Of a stretch of 64,000 bases of DNA, positions 25,022 through 34,676 are shown piece by piece. This stretch comes from Umbelopsis ramanniana AG (Eukaryota > Mucoromycota > Umbelopsidomycetes > Umbelopsidales > Umbelopsidaceae). The notes under the pieces are model-generated. The model did not search any database and was not told the DNA's origin. It saw only the letters and a list, made by a program, of their open reading frames with translations. Every line of letters starts with the position of its first letter. Position 1 is the first letter of the stretch. The DNA is taken from NCBI RefSeq assembly GCF_025399195.1, contig NW_026252110.1, positions 124,001-188,000 on the forward strand. Reading direction: 5' to 3'. Both the position numbers and the translations under genes were made by a program.

Positions 25022-26333
25022 TCATGTCACGCTGACAGCGTTGCCTTTGTTGCCATTCGTAAAAGCCATAGACCTTGATATTGGGCTGTCAATGGAGTTG
25101 CCGGCAGTTCCCATAGAGCTGAGCGACAGGCTGCTTGCATTGTGTGGTAATGACTGAGAGGTGGATGGGCTGTTGTGCAGACCATAGAGATATCCACTAA
25201 AGATTGAAACGCGTTTTAGTATACTTTGCAACAGGCAATGTAAATTTGACTTCACTTACAGGTACTTGTGATCATCAATAGAATCTTCAAAGAACATTTG
25301 TCGCATTTTAAAGAAGGTTGAGCTGGTAAGGAGACTGTCACTTCCAGCCTGATGTTGAGGACCTATCCGTGAAACCTGGAACAAGCATGTCAATAAACAA
25401 TCAGCCAGGGCAAACTGTGACATTAGACCCACAAAACCATACCTGCAAATCATCTGCAATATCCTGCAAACCTCCTTTCAGATTTTTGCAGCTTTTCATG
25501 AGGTATTTGATGTCGTATATACAAGGAAAGTAGGTTCGTAAAAGTTCAAAGAATTGGCATTCATCTGGAGGCATAGGTGCACACGTCAGGATCTTGAGCA
25601 GGTATCCAAAGTCATAGCCACTGTATGAACAAATGGTAAGCGAAAAAGACAAGGATGCAGTAGATTGTGAATGTTGGAAAGAATGAATGTGAAACACTCC
25701 CATTGTCTATTATGGTTATCCATACCTGTGAAATGAAATCCATTTGACATCGTCCAAAAGGACAAAGCCAGAACTGATCAGAAGTTCACCAAAGTGCTCA
25801 ACGTCAATACCATAGTCCTTGTGCTTTTGAAAATCGATGCCAGACTTGGTAAGCAAGTCTATGGAATCCTGTGCATACATATCGTCGCTGTAGACACATT
25901 GGTAAGTTACACGCACGAAGGGGGGTGAAGCGAAACGAGCTAGATACCTTAGATTGAATCGAAAATTGAACTGCCAGGTACAAGCGTTTTCGGGAAGGTT
26001 GCCGTTCTCGTCAGCGAACGTAACGCCCAGCTGAATGATCTTCAAAAGGTCGACATTACACCGCAGGGTTTGGTAATGGTAGTCTGACGATGTCCGGAAC
26101 GTGCCAATGGGCCGAGCGACCACACCTGGAAACTCAGTGTCCTACAGAGGCGTTTGCGCGAAACAGTGTTATCGAAATGTCTGTGCCTGCCAGTGCCAAC
26201 GAATAAACAAATGGGGTTGTAAACAACGTACCATGGCAAGGTAAGGGTACTCTTCCACCAGATCACGGAGATGGCTCATCTCTTCTTCCAAATTTTCCGC
26301 CCACACTTCTCTGATGAATTTGACTTCAGGCAT
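25022..26333 (-). CDS. CAF1/POP2 deadenylase, CCR4-NOT subunit (CNOT7/8 family)
   Basis: Caf1 is a DEDD-family 3'-5' exonuclease that shortens mRNA poly(A) tails in CCR4-NOT. The start is the ATG at 26333 (MPEVKFIREVWAENL). About six exons follow the family in order: exon 1 ends YPYLAM; the next begins with the first catalytic pair DTEFPGVVARPIG; then WQFNFRFNL, SIDLLTKSGIDFQKH, LISSGFVLLDDVKWISFH, SGYDFGYLLKIL (catalytic Asp), PCIYDIKYLM, and HQAGSDSLLTSSTFFKMR with the final His and Asp. The tail is a Ser/Asn-rich extension ending at 25022. Frataxin lies 276 bp downstream on the same strand. Confidence 0.93.
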
Positions 26334-26879
26334 TGAAATCAAAGCATGCACTATTTATACGTTGTAAGAAAAAAGACGAAAGCTTCCAAAGTCGAATGCG
26401 TCAAGTGGAAAAAAAGTGTAGGTCGTGCGTGGGCCAGCGAACGAACCCTCCCAAATCGACAAGTCACATGGCCACGGATACTTTCAAACAGCGCCTGGTC
26501 CACCCACTTTCATGTTGGCACTAGCTATTCAATAACTGATCCAGCTTACTACAGCATGAATACTTGAGGATTTAATGAACTACGTGTCATGTTTATAGGA
26601 TAAACAAAAGCGAGATGGGAAGAAGGTAGAACTGACAAAAGCCGGTCAGAGGAAAAAGAGAGTGCAAATAAGTTTGAGAGGGAGAGAAGCGGGGTGAAAT
26701 GAAAATGAATGCATGAAGGGGTTTCCATGATGAAAAGAATATTTGTGTTTATAATGAGTATGGGAAAAGCCCATGGGTAGAAAGTGCAAAAAAGTAAAGG
26801 CTCGCAAGAAGGTAGGAAGGATGACAAGGAGAAAGAATATCTACAGAACAAAAAATGGGAAAGGATATAATGGACGACA
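26334..26879. other. Spacer: CAF1 promoter and GATA gene 3' region
   Basis: The 546 bp lie between two minus-strand genes, so they hold the CAF1 promoter and the 3' UTR of the GATA-finger gene. Sequence at 26590-26880 is purine-rich on the plus strand. No gene is supported. Confidence 0.45.
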
Positions 26880-29301
26880 TCAGCTACTTCGGAGCATGGT
26901 CAGGACAGTAGCAGCTTCAACGGCATCATCTGCAGCTGACTGAGCAAGCGCAAGCGCATTGACAAGTCCTTGACTGGGTTTCCTTTTGTCTGATTGATGG
27001 ACATCCAATAACAGGGATGAGGGAGAGGAGTTTGGAGAGGAAGCATAGGATTCGCGTGGACTAAACAGTTCGGAGGTAGATGACGAAGATGACGATGAAT
27101 AGATGGTATCCCAAGTGGAGCGTGCTGGCTGCAATAACGGTTGGTGTTGTGTTGAATGGCTATGTTGAGAGGGCGTTGATAGATGCCTGTCGGAAGAGCT
27201 ACTTGTGCGAGCAAAAGGGATTGCGAAAACCGGCTCCGCTTTGACGGCAGTTTGGATATCCATATGATCTTGTCCGGCAAGTGTACTGCTGTCGTCGTCG
27301 TCTTCTTCATCATCATACAAGTAAACATCTCCTTTGGGTGTGCCTTCGCCAATTTGTATAGGTTCTACATTGGAATCTTCGTCTTCGTCCAACTCCATGC
27401 CATGCGTAAATGCGTTTGGATCCTCTTCTACACCGTCCATTGTCGTCTTGGCTTTCTTGCCCTTTCTATTTTTCACCTTGGGCCGTTTTTCTTTCTTTGC
27501 CGCTGTCGCTTCAGCTTTCTTGCGTTTTTTATCTGCCTTGGAGCCTTTGCGTTCTTTCCCATTGTGGCCTCCATTGTCAGCATTGGATATCGTCGCGTTT
27601 CCATCCGTGGCCGTTACCCCGCATAGAATCTTGCCGTGCTTCCATTTGACTCCGCATGCATTGCATAAAGTTCCTGCCCCTTGAGGTCCTCGGCGCCACA
27701 TTGGCGTTGATTTTGAACCACAATACAAGCACTTTTTTAAGCTTCCATTTGAAAGAGTTTGTTGCTTGTTCTGTTTGTTACCATGAAGTCCATTGGAAGG
27801 AAGTTTGCTGGGAAGCGATGCTGATAACTTTGGAGACGGGACAACATCTGACCCACTGCCCTTATGCCCAGACATGCTTGTATCCATGTGTATGTCAGAC
27901 GTCGCACTGACCGAGGTTGCTCGCGCAGAACCGTCTATATGGGAGTCTGAAACATATTTTGCTATGAGCCTTTGAACGCTGGTAGCGAGCATAGAATATC
28001 CGTTTTTTTTTTTTTTTTTACCTTTATCCCAGCCATTTTCGTCACTGCTCCAGTTATCAATTTTACAAATGGTATCTGTACTTTCGTACCCATGATGTTT
28101 ATCGTCCATCTCATCATCTTCATCTTCTGGCCGCAAAGACTTTGAGGTACTGATAGATCTCGATACAGAAAGCTCTTCACTCTTGCGATGGGTGATTTTG
28201 TCATTATGATGTTTACTCTGTGAAAAATATATTAAAAAATCTATGTTTGGTTTAAACCCGCGTAAACGAATTAAAAAGATGAATGACAAAAAAACTTACT
28301 AATTCAACCATACGATGGCAGAGCGTTTCAAAACGAGAGACAGACTTCTTGATGGCAACATAAATGGGATGAGAAGCAGTGGAAAGACGCAAGTTGATAA
28401 GTTGCATGGTCTGAAAAGCAATTTCAGTCATGGGTTTTTGACCAGGATCAGTAAAACGACGATGCGAGGTTCTGGAAAAGGACAAGTTTTGATAACCAGC
28501 GTCGGATAAAAAGGCAGGTTGTCGGTCATTGAATAGCAACTGCGGTCCTGGACAAACGGAGTCCATGAAGTCTTCCGATAACATGGTTTTGCAGAGTTGA
28601 AAAGACACCACAACCTGAAGTAATTTTTAAAATTTAGCCAAAGAGTGACGACGGCCATATATGTGCATGTATAAAAAAAAATTACCTCCAATGGGGGGTC
28701 ATCAGCTTGCGTTTCAACCAATGCATCTTTGGGGAAACAATAGTAGTCCGCATCTGACGGCAGTTCATCTTCATCATGGTCAGCAAAGCTGAAGACAATA
28801 TCTTGTCGTAGGATTCTTCGTCTTTTTCGTTTTTTAGGCGGTAGTGCGACGCTGGATTTATTGTGCAGACCACTGTCGTCCTCTACCACGTATTTTTCAA
28901 TGAGCGTAGTGGCAGCAATGCTTTCAGACAGCGAAAGATAGGCACAATCAGACCTGCCGCAGGAAATTTCGCTGGCAGAGCAGCAATCTGTAGCTAGCTT
29001 TGAACCGTCAGCAAGGAGGTGCTCGTGGTCATCTAGAGGAGATAGCTGGTCCTGAAAAGGAGACACTGTAGTGTTATCGTTGGTAGTAGAAGAAGAGCGA
29101 GCATGTTTTCTTTCGTGGCCTTGTTCTGAAATTTCCGATTCTGTGATCTCGTAGAATGATGCCTTTGGAAAGCATTGAGGCCCTAGCTGAATGGTAGCTG
29201 TACCAAGGTAACGAGGCTCGATGTGCCGAGGATGAGGAGCATCGGTTGAATGTTGTTGCAGGTAGTATCTCTGAAACGCTTCGGCAATCCAGCTGCGATG
29301 A
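26880..29301 (-). CDS. GATA-type zinc-finger protein (5' exon unresolved)
   Basis: Recognised exons: about 29301-28686, 28614-28300 and 28217-26880, in phase. The first ends in an acidic region after a basic stretch [14 protein letters not shown], a likely nuclear signal. The last carries one GATA finger, C-x2-C-x18-C-x2-C, reading [18 protein letters not shown] then [15 protein letters not shown]. Basic [18 protein letters not shown] and acidic Ser-rich segments follow, ending MLRSS. The 18-residue loop is the WC-2/plant-type spacing rather than the 17-residue loop of AreA-type nitrogen regulators. No PAS domain is visible. Exon 29301 opens mid-codon ([13 protein letters not shown]), so at least one upstream exon is missing; candidate sequence at 29440-29510 gives no convincing start. 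DNA-binding transcription factor is inferred from the finger; target genes are unknown. Confidence 0.8.
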
Positions 29302-30004
29302 CTATCGGCAAGTAAAATAGAGTATTAATATAGAATGCTTGATGGAATTAAATAAAGAAAAAAAAAGGAAGAAAAGAAAAGAAAAAGAACGGGGATGGAT
29401 AGAGTGTGAGATTGGGGATGAGTGTGGCGAGAACTCGCACGTCTCGAATGAGATCATCCAAAGAACATGGACAGTATATACAGGTGAGATCTCCATCTTT
29501 AAACGTTGCAAGGGAGGATTTCTAGGAGGGAAGTGGGTGGTGTGGTGGGGATGACAGAAATTCAGGATAGATTAGGCGGTTTTTTCCTATACCTGTTAGT
29601 TAACCTTGAGCTCATCAAGAGTTCACTGTTAGCTCGTGAACGTTGTTTCGAGTCCATGAACAAACGAACTGTTCAAGCAGAGGAGGAGAAGGTGGCGATG
29701 GTGGAAGGAATGAGGATATAACAGCAGCAAAGTCGATAGAAAGGGCCGCAAGGTTAGAAAAGCAAAGAGAAAAGGGAACAAGGGAAAATAGGACTGGGGA
29801 CAGAATTTGGGTGCCTGTAATGGGATCTCTCTTCCCACATTGAACTTGTCAGTCAATAGCTAACAGCACGGGCTGACAATCTGGCTCAATGATTTGTCGG
29901 GTTGCAGTCAGTCAGCCGAAAATATTCCAAATCACTCTCATCATTTTTTATTTTTTTTATTATTTTTATTATTTTTACACTACTGGACGTCTCCCCCTGC
30001 GCAC
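29302..30004. promoter_or_regulatory. Divergent upstream region, GATA gene and MET8
   Basis: This 703-bp stretch must contain the missing 5' exon(s) of the GATA-finger gene and the MET8 promoter. It holds a purine-rich block (29345-29395) and a T-rich run (29943-29978) just before the MET8 start. An in-frame extension upstream of MET8 to 29894 is low-complexity and looks non-coding. Confidence 0.45.
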
Positions 30005-30742
30005 ATGGCTTCTTATGCACCCATCCGCCCTGGTGGTTCTCTCATACTTGCTTGGCAAACAAAGAACAGAAAGGTATTGATTGTTGGCGGTGGTCAAGTA
30101 GCTGCTGGTCGCATTGTATCTGTCAAAGAAGCCGACGCCCAGGTGACTCTAATCTGCCCCGAAGATGGTTTGTGCGATGAAGTAAAGCATCGTATACACG
30201 TCGATAAAGTTGTGGATTGGGTTGATCGCTGTTTTCAAGACTCAGATCTGGATGAAAACTACGACATGGTACTGACTGCCATTGACGATCACGAAGAATC
30301 GTTACGGATTGGCCAACTCTGTCGAGCGCGGCGTATCCCGGTGAACGTTGCGGACGTTCCGAGCATGTGTGATTTTTATTTCATGAGTCAGCACAGAGAT
30401 GGTCCTCTTCAAATTGCCGTCTCTACAAACGGTCAGGGTCCCAAACTAGCCAACATGATCCGACAAAAGATTGCAGCCTCTTTGCCTCCAGGTATTGGTG
30501 AAACTGTTCGACGTATGGGAATTTTACGAGGCAAGGTGCGTCAGTGGGACCCCGAGATATCCAACTCAGGCCCCCGTATGCGCTGGGTAACCAAATTGTG
30601 CGAAGATTGGGGATGGTCCGGTATGGCACGTTTGAATACCTTAGATGAGAAGGAACAAGATGAGATGTTTAGTACTTTGCAGAAAGCTTACATTGCTGGA
30701 GAGGTACCTCCTGTAGATTCAGTTTTACTCCCGCATGATTAG
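30005..30742 (+). CDS. MET8: Met8: precorrin-2 dehydrogenase / sirohydrochlorin ferrochelatase
   Basis: Met8 oxidises precorrin-2 with NAD and inserts iron to make siroheme, cofactor of sulfite and nitrite reductases. This intronless frame codes 245 aa (yeast Met8 274). It shows the NAD-binding Rossmann motif VLIVGGGQVAAGRI near residue 22, the strand ADAQVTLICPED, the catalytic-Asp region PVNVADVPSMCDFYFMSQ, and the dimer/helical part LQIAVSTNGQGPKLANMI. The start MASYAPIRPGGSLILAWQTK fits the family; the in-frame sequence before it is a poly-Phe/Leu artefact. The next gene downstream supplies its substrate. Confidence 0.92.
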   Translation: MASYAPIRPGGSLILAWQTKNRKVLIVGGGQVAAGRIVSVKEADAQVTLICPEDGLCDEVKHRIHVDKVVDWVDRCFQDSDLDENYDMVLTAIDDHEESLRIGQLCRARRIPVNVADVPSMCDFYFMSQHRDGPLQIAVSTNGQGPKLANMIRQKIAASLPPGIGETVRRMGILRGKVRQWDPEISNSGPRMRWVTKLCEDWGWSGMARLNTLDEKEQDEMFSTLQKAYIAGEVPPVDSVLLPHD

Positions 30743-31681
30743 ACTGTATGTTGAGTTATTAAGAGCATCACCTTGTTACCATACACATCCTATTACATGT
30801 ACATACGCAAACGCTTTTGTTATCAATAAATTGAATATATTCTTAATATGCCGGCAACCTTTAAATAAATAAATAATAAAAGCGTGAGGCTTTATCTGCA
30901 GTGTAAAATTATCGCCGAGCATGGCATCTGTCCTCCTTTTCCCAACGCAGTGTGCTCAGCCAAGAAAGAGTGCGTGAAACACTGGGCCTATAACATACCG
31001 GCCCATCGATTAACCGGATAGCAGCCTTGCTTTGAATACAGGAGCTTCAATTGTAATTATTCTAAGAATACTGGGAAAGTGAGCATAGGTTTTGGAATAG
31101 ACCATAGAAACCATTTTCTGTATTCTTTTTGTTCTGCTGGATAATCTTTTTTTGGTCTTTCCTTTACCCCAGCTTGGGGAAATGAAACAAAGTTCATAGA
31201 AATTTCAGTATCGACTTTTTCCAGTCAGACCAACTCAGTGAGTAGAAAATTGGAGTAACAGTTTTACAGCTTTTTATGACCATATCATGCTTTGATGGGC
31301 ACCATCAAGGCTCTTCGCCGTTTTTTAAGCTGAAGATTCTGTTATCGTCTTGCATTTAATAATGTGCTGTGAGAGCTTTTTATCTACGGTTTGCAGATGT
31401 TACTGCTTCACTCGGCTTCAGTATTTACCATCATCCTCGCTTTACCAAAATTTTCCCCACTTTTTTCAAATCTAAAGTAGAGCATGTTGAATTTCATGAC
31501 TTCCTTCATTCGCTTATGCCAGTATAACAAAATGTTACTCATATAATAATCACTATTCTCATAGCCTTACCGAAAGAGCGGACTGTGAAGTTTTTACCTT
31601 GTTGGACTGCCTTGGAATTTGGGTGGTGACTGATTTTCACTATTGCTCAACAACCCAGCAACACTTGTCCAAACCATCGCC
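30743..31681. other. Spacer between MET8 and the methyltransferase gene
   Basis: The 939 bp are AT-rich with no supportable coding sequence. An AATAAA near 30823 and a run of AAATA units (30862-30880) probably mark the MET8 3' end. The rest should carry the promoter of the next gene. No CACGTG motif is seen. Confidence 0.5.
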
Positions 31682-32416
31682 ATGACAACCAATGCAAAGA
31701 CTACAGGAACAATTTACTTAGTGGGAGGTGGACCAGGCGATCCTGAATTGATCACGGTCAAAGCTCAGCGATTGTTACAAACAGCTGATCTCGTCGTAAG
31801 CGATCGTCTCATTCCTCAACAAGTGCTCGATCTTGTCAACAGTGAGCTCCGAATTGCTCGCAAAACTGCAGGAAAATCCGATTCGGCTCAAGACGAATTA
31901 CTAGAATGGTGTCTTGAAGGGCTGAAGAAGGGTCAACAAGTTGTTCGATTGAAAATCGGTGATCCATTGTTATTCGGTAGAGGCGGAGAGGAAGTTCTTT
32001 GGTTTCGCGATCATGGATATGAGCCAGTGCTTGTTCCAGGTATATCGAGCGCGTTCTCGGCTCCCATGGTTGCCAATATACCGGTGACACATCGAGGAAC
32101 TGCAGATCAAGTCATCATCACCACTGGTCGAGGCACGAAAGGATCTATGCCTGACCTTCCCGAGTACCACCCTATGCGCACTCTAGTAGTCCTCATGGCA
32201 GTCGGCCGTGCCACCGATCTGCAACAGATTCTACTTTCAAACAAAGGATATCCAGCCAATACACCCATATCATGGATCGAAAATGCGAACTGTCCGGAGG
32301 AACGCACTATATTTAGCACGGTAGAACAAATGGCTAATGTTGTCGATGAACAAAATATTGTAGCACCGGCTGTGCTTGTTGTTGGTCAAAGCATTAATGT
32401 GCTGAACACTCTCTAG
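31682..32416 (+). CDS. Uroporphyrinogen-III C-methyltransferase (SUMT, CobA/Met1 family)
   Basis: SUMT transfers two methyl groups from S-adenosylmethionine to uroporphyrinogen III, giving precorrin-2, the Met8 substrate. The intronless frame codes 244 aa from the ATG at 31682 (MTTNAKTTGTIYLVGGGPGD). Family motifs: VGGGPGDPELITVKA, ADLVVSDRLIP, VVRLKIGDPLLFGRGGEE, PGISSAFSAPMVANIPVTHR, and RTLVVLMAVGR. The protein is one catalytic domain of bacterial CobA length, whereas yeast Met1 (593 aa) carries a large N-terminal extension. Next to MET8 it forms a siroheme gene pair. Confidence 0.92.
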   Translation: MTTNAKTTGTIYLVGGGPGDPELITVKAQRLLQTADLVVSDRLIPQQVLDLVNSELRIARKTAGKSDSAQDELLEWCLEGLKKGQQVVRLKIGDPLLFGRGGEEVLWFRDHGYEPVLVPGISSAFSAPMVANIPVTHRGTADQVIITTGRGTKGSMPDLPEYHPMRTLVVLMAVGRATDLQQILLSNKGYPANTPISWIENANCPEERTIFSTVEQMANVVDEQNIVAPAVLVVGQSINVLNTL

Positions 32417-32851
32417 ATCTCATAGCAAGCATTCAATTTGTAAATTTTAGACAGAATATTTTTGTTATTAAATGTCGCTCTTGTGAGAGGCGCCTTTGGG
32501 CAAGAACAACCATACGTGGTCGCGAGTACTTTTAATATATTTGATTTGACCGTCGTAATATTTACACTGTAAGATAGATTTTTTTTTTTTATTTTTTTTT
32601 TACATACCCAATACTTCCACGCAGCTTCTCCTAAAAAATATGATGAAAAAATAATTACATCTAAACGTGCTATAAAATGCATCTTTTTCCATGCTTGTTG
32701 TCATGTCATATAATGATCAAAGTGGGTCGAGACCGGTCAATTCGGCGGTTCATCACTTTATGAGACTCGGAAATACCGTCTATTTTCAATGCGATCGATC
32801 GTTAGCTGGGAGTGCTAAATCAGGATGAAACCGCTTGTTAACAACAGCAAG
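32417..32851. other. Spacer upstream of the GDSL esterase gene
   Basis: This holds the 3' region of the methyltransferase gene (T-rich block 32578-32602) and the promoter of the esterase gene. No gene is supported. Confidence 0.5.
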
Positions 32852-32859
32852 TATATAAA
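32852..32859 (+). promoter_or_regulatory. TATA box of the GDSL esterase gene
   Basis: TATATAAA lies 47 bp before the chosen ATG (32899) but only 4 bp before the first in-frame ATG (32863), which would probably lie upstream of the transcript start. This decides the start codon. Confidence 0.65.
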
Positions 32860-32898
32860 TGTATGAAACGGCAAAAGTACCGTCTGTCATCTTTCAAT

Positions 32899-33765
32899 AT
32901 GCGTAGTCTCTCTCTCGTTTGCCTGTTCGCTTTGAGCGCTTCAGTCACTGCCTATGACAACATCATTGCTTTTGCTGACAGTTTCACTGACAACGGCAAT
33001 GACTACAAGTACTCCAAGTTTCCTCCCTCCCCACCATACTGGAGAGGACGTTTCTCCAATGGACCTACCTGGCTGGAGGAGGTAGCTAAACAGATGCCCA
33101 ACACGACCGTCGTCAATCGCGGTTTCGGTGGAGCCACCACAGACGACGCATACGTTCATGCTACGTTCAACAACTTTGAGGTGCCTGGTTTGTTACAGCA
33201 GATCGCCAACTACCCTGTTCCCGGCAATGCAAACTCTTTGTTCATTATCTACATTGGCTATAATGACCTCAACTCCATCATTAATCCCGACCAATACATT
33301 GTCACCACTCCTTTGACCAAGGACATTGTTTCTGATAATGTCATCAAGGGTATCAAGAACATTGAAGAGAAGTATCATGGCAAGCAGTTTCTTGTCATGA
33401 CCTGTCCTCCTTTCGACAAGTGGCCGGTAGTGAAGGATGCTGACAAGGCTAAGGCGAATGAACTGATCACCTCTTACAACCAATTGCTCAAGTCTAAGCT
33501 CGACAAATTGACTAACGTTGACATCAAGATGGCTGACACTCACACTTGGTTCGAGCAAGCCCTTGCCAACCCGGGGCAGTTTGGACTTCGCACTGATAAT
33601 GGTCCCTGCGTCCCTGGAATTGGTAACACTGATGAGTGCTCTGATCCCGATACTCATTTCTTCTGGGACTCTTATCATCCTAATGCCAAGGTGCACAAGG
33701 CAGAAGGTGAATGGGCTACCAAGCTCATTGAAGAGTTGTATCCTAGCAAGAACCACACCACATAG
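32899..33765 (+). CDS. Secreted GDSL/SGNH-type esterase or lipase
   Basis: This single-exon frame codes 288 aa. MRSLSLVCLFALSASVTA is a clear signal peptide, so the enzyme should be secreted. The SGNH blocks are present: IIAFADSFTDNGND (nucleophile Ser; Ala replaces the usual Gly before Asp-Ser), RGRFSNGPTWLEE, NRGFGGATT (oxyanion Gly), IYIGYNDL (Asn), and near the C-terminus FFWDSYHPNAKVH with the catalytic Asp and His. This pattern fits fungal GDSL lipases and the CE16 acetylesterase group; the substrate (lipid or acetylated sugar) cannot be told. The only Cys residues of the catalytic part cluster near the C-terminus. Confidence 0.88.
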   Translation: MRSLSLVCLFALSASVTAYDNIIAFADSFTDNGNDYKYSKFPPSPPYWRGRFSNGPTWLEEVAKQMPNTTVVNRGFGGATTDDAYVHATFNNFEVPGLLQQIANYPVPGNANSLFIIYIGYNDLNSIINPDQYIVTTPLTKDIVSDNVIKGIKNIEEKYHGKQFLVMTCPPFDKWPVVKDADKAKANELITSYNQLLKSKLDKLTNVDIKMADTHTWFEQALANPGQFGLRTDNGPCVPGIGNTDECSDPDTHFFWDSYHPNAKVHKAEGEWATKLIEELYPSKNHTT

Positions 33766-33843
33766 TGAATGGGTTTGTGTGAAATAGCATGGAATAACTA
33801 ACATTCTGCTGAGCATGGCATAGAAGGCGGTAGAATATTATGG

Positions 33844-33865
33844 TTTATTCGATTAACCGAATAAA
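33844..33865. terminator. Palindromic, possibly bidirectional poly(A) signal
   Basis: TTTATTCG (33844-33851) and CGAATAAA (33858-33865) form a perfect 8-bp inverted repeat with a 6-nt loop. It places AATAAA on both strands between two convergent genes, 95 bp after the esterase stop and about 200 bp after the phosphatase stop. Confidence 0.5.
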
Positions 33866-34056
33866 GTTAAGAAAAAAAGGGTCAATAGTAAAATGACGTT
33901 GAGGGAACACGTTGCGAGAATGGCCATGTGGGATTTTTTTGTTTAGGGTTCGAACCAAAACAGATAGCCGGTCCGCCTTTCAAAAACCGGCGATTTTTTA
34001 CTTCTGTTGCTTTACAGAAAACAATGCGTATCTATTGACATTAGGCTGCAGTCATA

Positions 34057-34676
34057 CTAATGCAGGTATATGTAGTCTATGAGTGATGGGTTCAAACCAA
34101 AGTATATAAACAAATTTTGTATGGTTTCTTGACCATGGATTTGTAGCCATGGAGCAAAGATGTTCAGCCATTGCCAATACCAAAATAGGGCTATGAAACT
34201 ACCGAGAATCCCTCCGACGGTGACTTGAGCAGGGGAGTGATTCCCAAGATGTACACGTGAGAGATACACCGAGCAACAAAACCCATTCACGACAAGAATG
34301 GCTACAAGGGTCAAAAGCGGATGTTGTGATCCATATAGCAACAGCGCTTGTAAGTAAACACCAAAAAAGGCTGATACCAGCGAATGAGAGGATGGCATGC
34401 CATATCCTTTGGCCTGTGGCAACACCGACTTAGATAACGGGGCTGGCCGAGGCTGTCGAATTATAATTTTCAGGGTTTTGGCCACGATGGCAGCTATGCA
34501 TCCGCCAAAAGCAATATAGCAAACGTGAACTGAGCGAAAATAGATTATGGCCACAGCGGTCATGGTGGCAATCACCACGCGCACCTAATTCCCAACGGTG
34601 AGTGCATAGACATGGTGTCTAATTAGGTGGATCTTTTGCTTACCTGAGCCAGCGCGCGCATCACGTCCTTTCGCAT
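34057..34676 (-). CDS. PAP2-family membrane phosphatase, dolichyldiphosphatase-like
   Basis: Two exons, 34676-34644 and 34584-34057, give about 186 aa with several hydrophobic segments. The PAP2 signature is present: KTLKIIIRQPRP (motif 1), YGMPSSHSLVS (motif 2) and SRVHLGNHSPAQVTVGG (motif 3). In motif 3 a Gln stands where many PAP2 enzymes have Asp, as in yeast Cwh8 (HNLDQV) and human DOLPP1, so I favour ER dolichyl-pyrophosphate phosphatase, which recycles the N-glycosylation carrier. The protein is shorter than Cwh8 (239 aa) and lacks its N-terminal segment; the frame stays open upstream to 34928 but has no ATG there. A further 5' exon or another lipid phosphatase cannot be excluded. Confidence 0.65.

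Noticed and set aside
29894-30004. In-frame N-terminal extension of MET8
   Set aside because: Encodes Phe/Leu/Tyr low-complexity from a T-rich promoter tract. The family start fits the ATG at 30005.
32863-32898. Earlier ATG for the GDSL esterase
   Set aside because: It lies 4 bp after the TATA box and would bury the signal peptide; the ATG at 32899 fits both.
33946-33956. GGGTTCGAACC, resembling a tRNA T-loop (B box)
   Set aside because: No A box, anticodon arm or acceptor pairing is found on either strand around it.
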